Counted from the stretch's first letter, positions 24,315 through 33,499 are shown. The stretch: 64,000 nt of DNA from Amoebidium appalachense (GCA_963693365.1 CAVNZM010000007.1:3286001-3350000); one strand, 5' to 3'. Translations and numbers: made by a program. The notes: a model not told the origin generated them from the letters alone.

Positions 24315-27293
24315 TCTTTCCCTCCCCCTCTGTCCCTTCGTTTTTTCGTTCCCCCCCCCCCCCCCCCCCCCTCCTCTTTCCCTCCCCCTCTTTCCCTTCG
24401 TTTTTTCGTTTTTTCATCCCCTATTGGCGTGCCTGTTGGGGGTCCGGGAAAACAAGTATCTGCTACCTATTCATTCAGCACTTGCACTGGCACTGGCCCC
24501 CTTACTGCTCTGAGTCTGTGTAGAGATAGAGCAGTAAGAATCTGAGTCTGTGTAGAGATAGATTCGCACCCGTAGTCTGTGTAGAGATAGATTCGCACCC
24601 GTAAGGGTGCAGTTGTGCCCCATACACAGACTTTTGTATGTGTACAGACTTTTGTGTCTCTTTCGTATCAGCAAATATTCACTGAAAAGTGCTACAAAAG
24701 TCTGCACCTATTTTTCTCTCTGTTCTTTACGTCAGCAACACATACATAGACTTTGTCTTTCATATCTGAAAAGTGCTACAAAAGTCTGCACCTATTTTTC
24801 TCTCTGTGCTGACGTAAAGAACAGACTTTGTCTTTCATATCACAGACTTTGTCTTTCATATCAGCAAATATTCACTGAAAAGTGCTACAAAAGTCTGTGT
24901 GTGTGAACACAGACTTTTGTGTCTCTTTCGTATCATTCGTATCAGCAAATATTCACTGAAAAGTGCTACAAAATTCTGTGTGTCTCTTTCGTATCAGCAA
25001 ATATTCACTGAAAATTGCTAATGTCCCCGTTATCTTTAACAGGTGGTGCTATCAGCGGCACCGTAACCTCCTCAGCCGATGGCGCCGGTATTGGAGGGGT
25101 TAAGATCACAATCACCGATAAGGCCGGTAAAGTTCTCGACACCACCACCAGCGATCCCGTCGGAAATTACAAACTCCTGAGAGGAGTTTTGGCTGGCCCC
25201 ATCACGATTGCATCTGCTACGCCCAATGGATTTGTCCCATCGGCAGACGGCCCGACGATTTCGACTGAGGCGGTGGAGGGGGATATCCTACCTGACATGA
25301 ACTTTGTGTTTGATCCCAAACAGGTCACCCCTAGTAAGTGGATATACCCCCGCCCCCTCCCCCCCCCCCCCCCCCATACTCGAACTTTGTGTTTGATCCC
25401 AAACAGGTCACCCCTAGTAAGTGGATATACCCCCCCCCCCCCCCCCCATACTCCTTCATGTATGGTTTGCACTCTGCATCGTAACACGATGTTCATGTGT
25501 ACTTCGTACTTTATGACCTGATTAAAGTGCTAATAAACATGCGCCAAGTTTACAATCCTTTTATTAACTATCAATTAGATAGGATACTAATTGATGACCT
25601 GATTAAAGTGCTAATAAACATGCGCCAAGTTTACAATCCTTTTATTAACTATCAATTAGATAGGATACTAATTGCTTCATGACCTGATTAAAGTGCTAAT
25701 AAACATGCGCCAAGTTTAGGATACTAATTGCTTCATGACCTGATTAAAGTGCTAATAAACATGCGCCAAGTTTACAATCCTTTTATTAACTATCAATTAG
25801 ATAGGATACTAATTGCTTCATACTAAGGGAGTAATTACAATACTCTATGCCCTTTTTCCCCTTTTACCCCTTGCCCCCCTACCCACATTCCTCTCTCTGC
25901 TTGTGAGAGTGGTGCAGCTTGATGTGAGAAACGCCATGTGTGTGGTGGTGGGTGTGTGGTGGTGGTGGTGGTGGGTGTGTGGTGGTGGTGGTGGGTGTGT
26001 GGGTGGGTGTGTGTGTGGGGGGGGGGTTGGAGGAGTTTACGGGTCCCCCATTTTTCGTTTTGAAATACATTACGTGTGGTACGTGTGGTTTATTCAGCTC
26101 AAACTCTTAGCTCATTCAGCTCAAACTCTTAGCTCAAACTCTTAGCCTGCCAAACTCTTAGCTCAAACAAGGGCCTACCTCCCTTCCCACTAATTTGCAA
26201 AATTTGATATGCCATTAACACTTTGTTTTTGCCTACCTGTGCCTGCTACATAACCTGAAATTCCCGGTTTGTGCAGTGTTTTTGCCTACTTGTGCCTGCT
26301 ACATAACCTGAAATTCCCGACATATATGGCTGAATTATATATTCAGTGTTAGATATGTCTGACCCTGAAATTCCCATCATCACAGACACCGTTGACCCTG
26401 GCTTTGGTAATCCTGACGTGGGATCTCCAGTCAACCCCGATAATGGCTTTGAATTTGGCGATTGCGATTTCTGCGACCCGTATGCATCGTGTGTCAGTGG
26501 CCAGTGCAAGTGTAATGCTGGGTACAAGGGCGACGGCATTACTTGCTGTAAGTTTCATTTCCCAATTTCTACATCCTCCACTAATGCTCCCCTCCCCCCC
26601 CCCCCCCCCCCCCCCAAACCCCCCCCCCCCACCCCCCAACCCCTCCCACTCCCACTCCCCTTTTCCCGTCCCCTTGCAAGGTTTTCAAAAACATGTTCAT
26701 CTGGGCCACTCCCCCCCCCCCCCCCCCCCCCCCGCCCCGCCCCCGCCCCCCTCTTCCCACCTACATTTCCTTCCTTTCCCTTCCCCCCCTTCCCCTACAT
26801 TTCCTTCCTTTCCCTTACTCCCCCTTCCCCCCCACCCCACCCCCCCACCCCCAACCCCCTCCCCCTTCCCGTCTATTGGAAGGATATTTGATATGCACGT
26901 GCGCGCGAACACACACACACACAAACCACGCGCATTCACCTAAGCACACTTCTTGGGTAAACCACGCGAACCCCTTCCCGTCTATTGGAAGGATATTTGA
27001 TATGCACGTGCGCGCGAACACACACACACACAAACCACGCGCATTCACCTAAGCACACTTCTTGGGTAAACCACGCGCATTCACCTAAGCACACTTCTTG
27101 GGTTTATTCAAGGACATCTGTCGAGATTGTATGCAGAAACTCATATGGTGACCAGCACACTTCTTGGGTTTATTCAAGGACATCTGTCGAGATTGTATGC
27201 AGAAACTCATATGGTGACCGTGTGTCCATTGTCTAATATTTTTCCTGTGCAGACAAAGCCGACAGTTCAACTGGCGGCGGCTACAGGATCTGA
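12273..27293 (+). CDS. Secreted multidomain adhesin-like protein, copy 1 (22 exons, 1,469 aa)
   Basis: A predicted extracellular mosaic protein, probably a carbohydrate-binding adhesin or matrix component. Exons: 12273-12740, 13174-13390, 13923-14113, 14515-14568, 14863-15055, 15419-15552, 15764-15911, 16618-16860, 17205-17228, 17701-17834, 18373-18507, 18977-19285, 19521-19689, 20152-20424, 20703-21014, 21239-21550, 22006-22118, 22404-22602, 23921-24208, 25043-25333, 26386-26547, 27253-27293. All junctions are GT-AG, phases match, and the sum is 4,410 nt. The start is the first ATG well downstream of the TATA box and begins a signal peptide (hydrophobic about 10-29). The protein ends GGGYRI with no membrane anchor. 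Domain order: three Cys-rich modules, FTP, WSC, PAN, FTP, seven beta-sandwich repeats, EGF. The acceptor of exon 21 has an alternative at 26347 in this copy. Ligand and function are inferred from domains only. Confidence 0.9.
13430..13510 (+). repeat. Tandem duplicate of exon 2 end and 5' splice site inside intron 2
   Basis: The exon-intron border (TTCCCTCGGGTGAGTATTT, from 13383) recurs at 13459-13477 with its flanks, so a second consensus donor lies 79 bp downstream of the first. Use of the second donor would read into an in-frame TGA, giving a truncated product. The duplication exists in both gene copies. Confidence 0.85.
13923..15055 (+). other. First FTP / F5-8C-type lectin domain (exons 3-5, residues 229-374)
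   Basis: Three exons encode [46 protein letters not shown] and [13 protein letters not shown]. These match the fucolectin/tachylectin-4/pentraxin-1 version of the discoidin fold, which binds fucose or other glycans. The DCC-ERL motif of the family is replaced by DLECELL, so binding may be altered. Borders are phase 1; internal introns are phase 0. Confidence 0.85.
15419..15911 (+). other. WSC domain (exons 6-7, residues about 375-468)
   Basis: Motifs [50 protein letters not shown] and GGAWRNTVY fit the Cys-rich WSC domain, a putative carbohydrate-binding module of cell-wall sensors and secreted enzymes. Phase 1 at both borders. Confidence 0.9.
16020..16284 (+). repeat. Tandem repeat of about 130 bp with poly-C in intron 7
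   Basis: Two copies of a unit beginning GCATGTATAGAAGCGGGAA and ending in ACTGACTGTC plus poly-C (16020-16152 and 16153-16284). Also present in copy 2 at about 52931-53200. CA-repeat blocks follow and are themselves duplicated in copy 1 only (16341-16450). Confidence 0.9.
16618..16860 (+). other. PAN/Apple domain (exon 8, residues about 469-549)
   Basis: One phase 1-1 exon encodes [36 protein letters not shown] and [14 protein letters not shown]. The Cys spacing (C..C-x3-C..C..C..C) fits PAN/Apple domains, which bind protein or sugar ligands. Confidence 0.85.
17701..19162 (+). other. Second FTP / F5-8C-type lectin domain (exons 10-12, residues about 558-708)
   Basis: [51 protein letters not shown] and [20 protein letters not shown] match the FTP consensus closely, better than the first copy. 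The phase 0 intron after DGFV lies at the same place as the intron after HGFQ in the first FTP domain. An 8-residue Pro-rich spacer is encoded by the 24-nt exon 9 (17205-17228). Confidence 0.92.
23143..23905. mobile_element. Insertion with inverted-repeat ends in intron 18, copy 1 only
   Basis: Copy 2 lacks about 760 bp here. The inserted DNA has a perfect 17-bp inverted repeat (CTCACGTACTTTCTCAT at 23170-23186, its complement at 23833-23849), the left arm being tandemly repeated at 23221. Inside are two copies of a roughly 120-bp unit (about 23318-23560), each with a hairpin CCCCCTAT/ATGGGGG. No open frame is seen. It looks like a non-autonomous (MITE-like) insertion, or an array that copy 2 lost. 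Confidence 0.55.
24500..25020. repeat. Degenerate direct and inverted repeat cluster in intron 19, copy 1
   Basis: Short motifs (AGTCTGTGTAGAGATAG, CAAATATTCACTGAAAA, CAAAAGTCTG and its complement) recur in direct and inverted order. Copy 2 has a contracted version (about 60785-61020). Confidence 0.75.
25514..25820 (+). repeat. Minisatellite of about 81-85 bp in intron 20, copy 1 only
   Basis: Four units beginning TGACCTGATTAAAGTGC; the third is internally deleted. Copy 2 has none of it at the equivalent site (about 61476). Confidence 0.9.
26386..26547 (+). other. EGF-like domain (exon 21, residues about 1403-1456)
   Basis: [20 protein letters not shown] then YKGDGITC has six Cys with EGF spacing and the GY-x-GDG turn. 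The exon is phase 1-1. It is preceded by an acidic Pro/Asp-rich linker. Confidence 0.9.
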
Positions 27294-28054
27294 GCGCATT
27301 TTTGATTGGTCGCCGAGGAAAAGCAGCCGGCCAATCGTCAGCGAGTCTGCCATTTCAGCTCGTCTATGGCTGAGCAACACTACTGGTGCTGAATAGTTGC
27401 TAGATAGACCGTGCTCATGTCTGTTTTAGTGCTCGTCTATGGCTGAGCAAAACTATCGGTGCTGAATAGTTGCTAGACAGACCGTGCTCATGTCTGTTTT
27501 AGTGCGCGGTTCTTTAGTTAATTGAAAACTATGAAGATTTGGGGCTAATCTGGCTTATACCGGGCCCCCCGTATCATGATGGCTATCAGCAGGGTGTATG
27601 TTCTGCATACAGTAGCTCAGCGTGTATAACAGGCTATCAGCAGGGTGTATGTTCTGCATACAGTAGCTCAGCGTGTATAACATATGTAACACCTAATCCG
27701 TGTATTCTGGGGTGCAAAAGGTGCTGGTATACTCTGGCGTTTAGGCATACATGCCCTTCAGTAAATAAAGGGTACCATTTTTAGAGATACAGTGAAAACA
27801 CACACCGGAAATGATGTGTGCCTATTTCAGGCGTAACCCCCCCCCCTCCCCCCACCCCTCTAAACTCATCCACAGACGGCACAGTAGTGGGCCACCCATC
27901 ACCTGCATCACAACCACCCAAGCCTCGTACCCTGGCCCCCTTCACTAACATTCTCACGCAAACTTCAGCATGACTTTCTGCATGCATATAACACAGCTGT
28001 CACTGACAGTGCAGTTATATCCCCCCCCCCCCCCCCCTCCCTTCCCCCAACACA

Positions 28055-28085
<31 letters not shown>
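27294..28085. other. 3' region of gene copy 1
   Basis: Probable 3' UTR and intergenic DNA. It contains two direct duplications present in copy 1 (a GCTCGTCTATGGCTGAGCAA unit near 27357 and 27433, and a roughly 48-bp unit near 27583 and 27632), then poly-C and CA tracts (28021-28084). Confidence 0.6.
27764..27769 (+). terminator. Polyadenylation signal AATAAA, gene copy 1
   Basis: AATAAA about 470 bp downstream of the stop codon, conserved at 63235-63240 in copy 2. Confidence 0.55.
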
Positions 28086-28087
<2 letters not shown>

Positions 28088-29670
28088 AGCTTATCACCCT
28101 CCTCAGGTTCATGTGGCACAACCGGACGGCCACGGTGTGCACAGGCACAACCGGACGGCCACGGTGTGCACAAACCAGGGGCAAACGGAGACCTTCCCCG
28201 TGGAAAACGGCCTGGCCCAAGGGGCCGTTCTCTCTCCCATCCTTTGGATCATCTTCTATGATCCAGTTTTGATGGCCATCAAAAGGCACGGCAAGGGGTA
28301 CACTTTCCACCTACCCCCACAGACACAACACCGCACACCGACACCAACACCCCCGTGTATGACGTCTGTAGCCTTCGCCGACGACACAACATGGTTTGGC
28401 CCGAACAAGGAGAGCATCCAGCAGCCGACGACACAACATGGTTTGGCCCGAAAACTCTCGACATCTCGGCCCCCTTTTTCTACTACCATGATCTGGAACC
28501 ACACCCAGACCAGTTTTCAGTCCTTGCCCGTGGCACCCCAACACGGGCAACAGTGACCCCCCTACAGTACCGCAAATCCCCGGGAGCACCACCCCTACCC
28601 ATTCGGATCGAGCCCCCCATGCACACATCAGAGCGCTAGGGGTTAACATCACCCTTCAACGGGCCCAACGACGGAAAGGCCGTGCAGCTGGCCTTACAGG
28701 CCACCACCATCTTAGCCCGTAAAATGCTGGCACCTAGCCAAGTGATCTACGTAGCCAACAGTGTGGTGGCCCCGGCCATCCATTTCCTCCTCAAAGGATC
28801 CGTCATCAGCAACACCACCATACAGGCCATTGACAGCAAGTGGAGAAACCTCCGCCGTCGGAAGTGTGGTTTCCACTGGAGCACCCCGTCGGGGCTGCTA
28901 CACCACCCCACTCTAGGGGGACTAGCCAGCATCGTCGAATCAGCTGCTAGCACCATGGTTACGGAGATGTGCGCCCTGCTGTGGAAACACCAGGACCAGC
29001 CGGGGCCGTGGTCCGGTACCGAGCCTGGCAGCAGCAACACATGACCGGCCTACCGTACCCTCCCCTGCAAGCACCCCCAGCCAAACTTTACAGGCTAGGG
29101 GGAAAGCAGCTCCACAACTATTGGGCCCATATCACGGGGATCCTCCACGAGCGGCACCTGAGTATTGTGGAGACACCCCCAACCACAACTCTCCCCCCCC
29201 CCCCCCCCCCCCTCCCCCAAGGAGAAGGAGGGGGAGCAGCAACAACAACAAGCACCCCCATCAACACCGTATTCCCGGACCACACCTTTGCAACACACAT
29301 CGGCCCCCATACCCACCCCCGTCAACTCTACACGGTAGAGGACACCTTGGTACGGCCGGAGGTGTTCCGGGCTTTCCCCGAACTGCCCCAACCCCCAGGC
29401 CTACCACACCCGGGGCCCACACAGTGGTACCGGCCCATAATCTAGGGGGCCACCCCCATAGCAGCCCAACTACGGCCAGCACCCAGGCAACACACCCACC
29501 ACACCATTGACCACGTGGCAAACCACCCCGCAGGTGCATTCGTGGTGGAAATAGTCAAGAACGGGCAATGCGAGCTAAGCCAGGTGGTGGCCAACACCAC
29601 CCACAACGGGGAGGCATGGGTCAAAATAGCTCATCTACGGGACAACACAGAGGAGGAGGGTCTGAGATAG
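28086..29670 (+). pseudogene. Non-LTR reverse transcriptase remnant, unit A
   Basis: Frame-broken coding relic with RT motifs: FPVENGLAQGAVLSPILW (the QG-x-x-LSP box), then VAFADDTTWFGP with the catalytic ADD, then a thumb-like region (SKWRNLRRRKCGF, HHPTLGGLA). A C-terminal stretch in another frame runs past 29445 to about 29670 with one stop. Unit A has two small internal duplications absent from unit B: about 27 bp near 28117-28170 and about 46 bp that repeats the FADD-coding segment near 28380-28450. No endonuclease is attached. Dead copy of an ORF2-type protein. Confidence 0.8.
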
Positions 29671-30377
29671 CACCGACCCACCTGGAACGACCCAACGGCA
29701 CAGCCAACTTCCTCTTCATCAGCAATCTTCCCCCCCCATCGGAAACCCCTCTACGACGTCGACGACGGGTTCGGAGTAGTTTACGATACCTGAGTGGCTG
29801 CGCTTGGTACCCTCGAGATTTTAATGGATGGAAAAGCTGAACACCCATCGTCGACGTCGACAAGCATATTACAGGGTAATAAAGAGGTCCACTGATTTCT
29901 CGACCCTCATGTGTATATGCCAAAGTACTAATTGATTTCTCCTTGTAGTCTTTATGGTGTCTCGTAGAGAAAGTAAACCCTGATATATAGTCACCACCCG
30001 ACATCTATGTAAGTGATCATGATATACCGCTGAGGGGATATTCCGAGCAAAACCCCCCCCCCCATACCTGAGACTGGTTCTCTTTGCCTCGAGTAAACAG
30101 CGTAAACCCCCTATGGACATGCTGTGCATGCGTTTACACCGTCCAATAACCGAATGTAGCACCTATTCCAATGCTGTAGACGTGCTATGGACGTCGTAAT
30201 CCTGTTCTACGTATGTATACTGTGTAGGCTAACATGATAGGTATCGTCGACGTCGAAAACAAAGCATACTGTGAAGGCGATTCTGAGCATCTTAATATGA
30301 GGTTTCCGAAGTCTGTAAACTAATAAGAAACGGCGAATTCTGCAATAATAAATACTGTTTTTATAATGTATAAGTAC

Positions 30378-30446
<69 letters not shown>

Positions 30447-30502
30447 ACACTACCCATTCAGAATAACACCACACCACTCCGTAGAAACACAATAACAACC
30501 AT
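29671..30502. other. Intergenic DNA with a short foldback and a TA microsatellite
   Basis: No gene recognised. A 16-nt inverted repeat with one mismatch (CGACGTCGACGACGGG at 29754-29769; complement at 29844-29859) encloses 74 bp, and the core TCGTCGACGTCG recurs at 30244-30255. A (TA)n tract spans about 30385-30441, just before the mitochondrial-derived block. Confidence 0.6.
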
Positions 30503-30806
30503 GCCCAGTCTAGTTATTTCATCTCGCCCCCTCCTCTCTACTCTTACTTGAAGCTTGTGTCACGATATAAGATGAAAATAAAAATCCTAAATCCAGAAAG
30601 TGGTAAAAAGGTCAAATTCCGGAAAATCGTCAAATTTCAAAAAATCGTCAATTTTGGAATTTTACAATTCAAGAATTAGGACTTTTTAAAATCTTAAGTT
30701 TTAATTAAACATTTTTATCTTGAATAGCAAGGAATCCAATATTATGTTATTAAAATATAGGAGTAGAATTAAATTATTTAATAGTTGGAAATATAGTACT
30801 ATTTTG

Positions 30807-30917
30807 TGTAGAGACGGATTACGGTTAATCCATTAGATTCAAGATCTAATTTCTTGTAGGTTGGAGCACCGCGAAAGTTCCGTCGATTTCCGTAGGTACC
30901 GAATCCTACCTCTACAA
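30807..30917 (+). tRNA. tRNA-like gene (anticodon CAA as read) with T-loop insertion
   Basis: A cloverleaf can be drawn. The acceptor stem TGTAGAG/CTCTACA is perfect, the D stem is GGAT/ATCC, and the anticodon stem TTAGA/TCTAA has a 7-nt loop TTCAAGA. The T stem GTAGG/CCTAC is split by a 37-nt GC-rich cassette (about 30863-30899) placed between TT and CGAAT of the T-loop. The homologue in the right arm reads CAT (Met), so CAA here may be a mutated Met anticodon. Confidence 0.65.
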
Positions 30918-31005
30918 CATTTATATTCATAAATCTCAATTGGTCGAGCGCAAAATTTAAATTTTCTTAGGTTCCAGGCTCAATTCCTTGAATGAGTATT
31001 TATAA

Positions 31006-31117
31006 TTAAAAATTATCCAAGCTGGTAAGGCATTACTTTTTGATACTAACATTCGAAGGTTGGAGCACCGCGAAAGTTCCGTCGATTTTCGTAGGTACCG
31101 AAATTCTTTATTATTAT
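31006..31117 (+). tRNA. tRNA-Gln(TTG)-like gene with T-loop insertion
   Basis: CCAAGCTGGTAAGGCA (D arm) and an anticodon loop with TTTTGA resemble bacterial and organellar tRNA-Gln. The T arm (GAAGG, TT, cassette, CGAAAT, TCTTT) is interrupted by the same GC cassette at about 31062-31098. The acceptor stem is poorly paired, so this is probably a degraded copy. It is missing from the right arm. Confidence 0.6.
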
Positions 31118-31119
31118 CG

Positions 31120-31200
31120 TTGATATAGTTCAATTGGATACAACACTTGACTCCGAATTATTTGGTTATAGGTTTGTTTGGCGGTTGAAAGTAAGAGTAT
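31120..31200 (+). tRNA. tRNA-Arg-like fragment
   Basis: TAGTTCAATTGGATACAAC followed by ACTTGACTCCGAAT resembles the D arm and anticodon arm of tRNA-Arg, with CCG in the anticodon position. The 3' anticodon stem does not pair. A similar copy lies in the right arm at about 41660-41724. Confidence 0.4.
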
Positions 31201-31327
31201 AGACTTATGTCTAGTTATAAGGTCCCTTCCAAGTGCGTAGGTTCTTTCTTAAGTGCGCAGGATCTCTCCTAAGCTAGTTGGACTCTTCCTACGAAAGTCC
31301 TATTATCATCTTCATGACTCTATATTT

Positions 31328-31440
31328 CTCAGGTATTTAGCTTAATTGATAAGCATGCAACTAATAATTGCAAGGATGATAGTTCGAGCACCGCGAAAGT
31401 TCTGTCGATTTCCGTAGGTACTAACTCCTCCTCTATTTTA
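31328..31440 (+). tRNA. tRNA-like gene (loop CTAATAA) with cassette insertion
   Basis: TTTAGCTTAATTGATAAGCA forms a D arm, and TGCAA/TTGCA is a perfect 5-bp anticodon stem around CTAATAA, so the triplet would be AAT. The GC cassette (about 31386-31420) again lies in the T-arm position. Present also in the right arm (about 41371-41475). Confidence 0.45.
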
Positions 31441-31550
31441 TATCTATTTTATGTCAGGAATATAAGATGAAAATCAATCCAGAGCAAGGTGAACTATCAT
31501 TTTTCTATCTTTAGCTAATCAAAATCTGAGTTTTAGCCTATCAGGAGTTG

Positions 31551-31588
31551 GGTACCTACGGAAGCCTACAGAACTTTTGCGGTGCTCC
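31551..31588 (-). repeat. GC cassette, inverted copy outside a recognised tRNA
   Basis: Same cassette family as in the tRNA T-loops (GGAGCACCGC.. to ..GTAGGTACC), here on the minus strand with several changes. Other copies: 30863-30900, 31062-31099, 31386-31420 and, in the right arm, 41215-41253, 41382-41417, 41741-41768. Confidence 0.85.
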
Positions 31589-31740
31589 ATTTTATGGACT
31601 TAATAAGAATCTTTATTCATAATGATATTTATTAGAGCAGGGAAATCCTAATGTTTAACAAGGTTGTCGTCGTTCTTTATTATTTCTTTATACCGTTATG
31701 TATCTATTAAAGTATACTGTTATAGATAATTTTAATTTTC

Positions 31741-31961
31741 AGATTACAAGAGTCTCTCTTGAATTTTCTCGCTAAGAGATAAGTCTTATGCTTTTATCCT
31801 CATACGACGACAAGCTCGTCTAGAACTCGCAACTCGCAAGTTCTTCTACTTATACAGGGTAAATTGTTAATTTTGTAATTACAAGAGTCTCTAAAGAGCC
31901 TTATCGCTAAGAGATAAGTCTTATGCTCTTATCATCACATGACGACAAGCTCGTCTAGTAC
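31741..31961 (+). repeat. Double-hairpin repeat, two copies, next to the cox1 fragment
   Basis: Two related units (31741-31822 and 31879-31961) carry a hairpin GATAAG/CTTATC (imperfect in the first unit) followed by a second hairpin GACGA-caagc-TCGTC. Between them lies a third small hairpin, AGAACT/AGTTCT. This resembles double-hairpin elements described in fungal mitochondrial genomes. Mirror copies lie at about 40846-41066. Confidence 0.65.
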
Positions 31962-31962
31962 C

Positions 31963-32135
31963 CCCAAGGATTCATATTGAATTGAGATATTAAATACTGC
32001 TATTTTTTTATTTCACCTTTATTTATATTAGTGTCATCGGCATTAGTGGAACAAGGTGTGGTAAATTGAACTAGCACAATTAGTCCACCATAAATTTAGC
32101 TGTATGTTGAGACAGTCTAAAAATTTAAGAACTTT
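31963..32135 (+). pseudogene. cox1: cox1 fragment (mitochondrial origin), left arm
   Basis: Translation reads ..FFISPLFILVSSALVEQGV.. (31998-32060), matching the COX1 signature FWLLPPSL..ALVEQGVGTGWTVYPPL. The following bases match GTGWT-x-YPP at nucleotide level after a 2-nt loss. An upstream PRI segment fits PRLNN. No full cox1 frame exists here. Mirror copy in the right arm at about 40672-40844. Confidence 0.7.
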
Positions 32136-32579
32136 CTAAGAGGGAGTATCTTAAATATATATTTAATAGCTCTTTACACAAAGAGCAGGGCTATGAGCAG
32201 GAAATCCAATCTTACATGGGAGAAAACTGAATCTTATATATGTAATAGATTCTTTAAATTTTGATCACCTGTAGGATCTTAAGAGATTACACGTGGAGTT
32301 TCTGTTTCCTCTTTAGGACATTTACGATGAAAATAGAATTCCTAATATTAATAGCATATAAATTAAGCATAGAAAAAGTACATCGTACCAACTAGGAGAT
32401 AATCTTTAGTAAAATTCTTATACGAGACTGTTATGTATTAAGGAATAGATAACCTTGGGGGGGAAAAAAAGAAATTCATTTTTATTCTTCTGTGATCTTT
32501 CTATTAATTTCATATATAGTAGGGTTTAAATGGGACAGATTAATTATATTTAAAATGCTAATCTTTACAGTGGTGTGAC

Positions 32580-32900
32580 TTTAGCATTATCATTTGGAAT
32601 TTGATTGAGCGTTACTTTAGGTCGACTCATTCCACAAGGAGCTTCAATAATTCTAGTTTCTTTCAGATTAAGAATGGAGTTAGTAAATTATTCCGTTAGA
32701 GTATCTTCATTAGATATTCATCGTTCTTCCCATATTTCAACACGTCATTTTTTTATACTCTCTCTTAAGTATACTTACTTAAATACTCTTAGTAGCTAAA
32801 GGAGTTTTATCCTTAGCTATTATATTATCGGCATTCTTTATCCTTATTAAAATTGAAAAGGTCATTTTGAGATTTTATTGATTTAGCTATTTGAAATTTA
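32580..32900 (+). pseudogene. atp6: atp6 fragment (mitochondrial origin), left arm
   Basis: A 64-codon open piece (32605-32799) contains LIPQGASIILVSF, MELVNYSVRVSSL and STRH. These align with the ATP synthase subunit a motifs F-P-x-G-x-P, IE-x-ISY-x-VR-x-x-SL and GH. The next frame (LSLAIILSAFFILIKIE) fits the helix that follows. Frames are broken by stops, so it is not functional as nuclear or organellar code. Confidence 0.6.
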
Positions 32901-33499
32901 ATTCATTGAAAGTACATTACGTCTAGATCAAGAAAGATTTGTAATACTTACTTATCTAAAGTTTTAGGGGGGGGGGGTTTGCATTCATATAGACTGTATA
33001 GAGTGTAGCAGTTCTTAAGAGAAAAGCGAAACTGTACTCGATGGAGGAGCTAGGATGACAAGAAAATCGTAATGACATTTAGGTTATTACTATTCTAATC
33101 TTAATGGTTCTGTATTCAGGAAACAATTGTAGATTGTATTTAGTATTTCTGAAAGTCACCTCTCTTTGAGCATTTGCAATCTGATACCGTGGATAGACAT
33201 TAATGCATCAAGGCATAGGTAGAATGTCTTCACATAAACTTGGCACAAATAATATCATAACTTTGGGGGGGGTAAGGTATGTACTGCTTGAGAAAGTAGT
33301 ATAGCAGAGAATGGCAAAGTGCCACTAACATAAGACTCCATTATAAACTTCGCTATATGCGGGTACCTATTATTCTCATTAAAAATTAATCTTTCTAATA
33401 ATAATATTATATGCTAAAATTATAGTTGTTTCTCTTAATACATAAAAATATTATCTATCTTTACCTGGGTTAGAAGTTTATTCTTTAGGTTAAATTGGT

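Larger units (their letters stand above)
19163..25333 (+). other. Seven tandem Cna-B/SdrD-like beta-sandwich repeats (exons 12-20, residues 709-1402)
   Basis: Repeats of 94 to 105 residues each begin with a G-x-[IV]-[ST]-G-x-[VI] strand: GTISGQV, GTISGEI, GGVSGTV, GPITGTV, GPISGSV, ATITGTV, GAISGTV. Each has a mid-repeat [DN]-x-x-G-x-[YF] turn ([40 protein letters not shown]). Repeats 2, 3, 4, 6 and 7 are essentially single exons with phase 1 on both sides; repeat 5 has one internal phase 0 intron and an SdrD-like FLDPNRNN segment. They probably form an extended stalk. Carboxypeptidase-regulatory-like is an alternative family name for the same fold. Confidence 0.88.

Noticed and set aside
24500-25020. 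Regularly recurring motifs resembling a CRISPR array
   Set aside because: Repeat units vary in length and orientation, have no uniform spacers and lie in an intron of a eukaryotic gene.
26347-26385. Upstream acceptor for exon 21 in gene copy 1
   Set aside because: It keeps frame in copy 1 but the equivalent acceptor in copy 2 is out of frame, whereas the acceptor just before 26386 and 62124 works in both.
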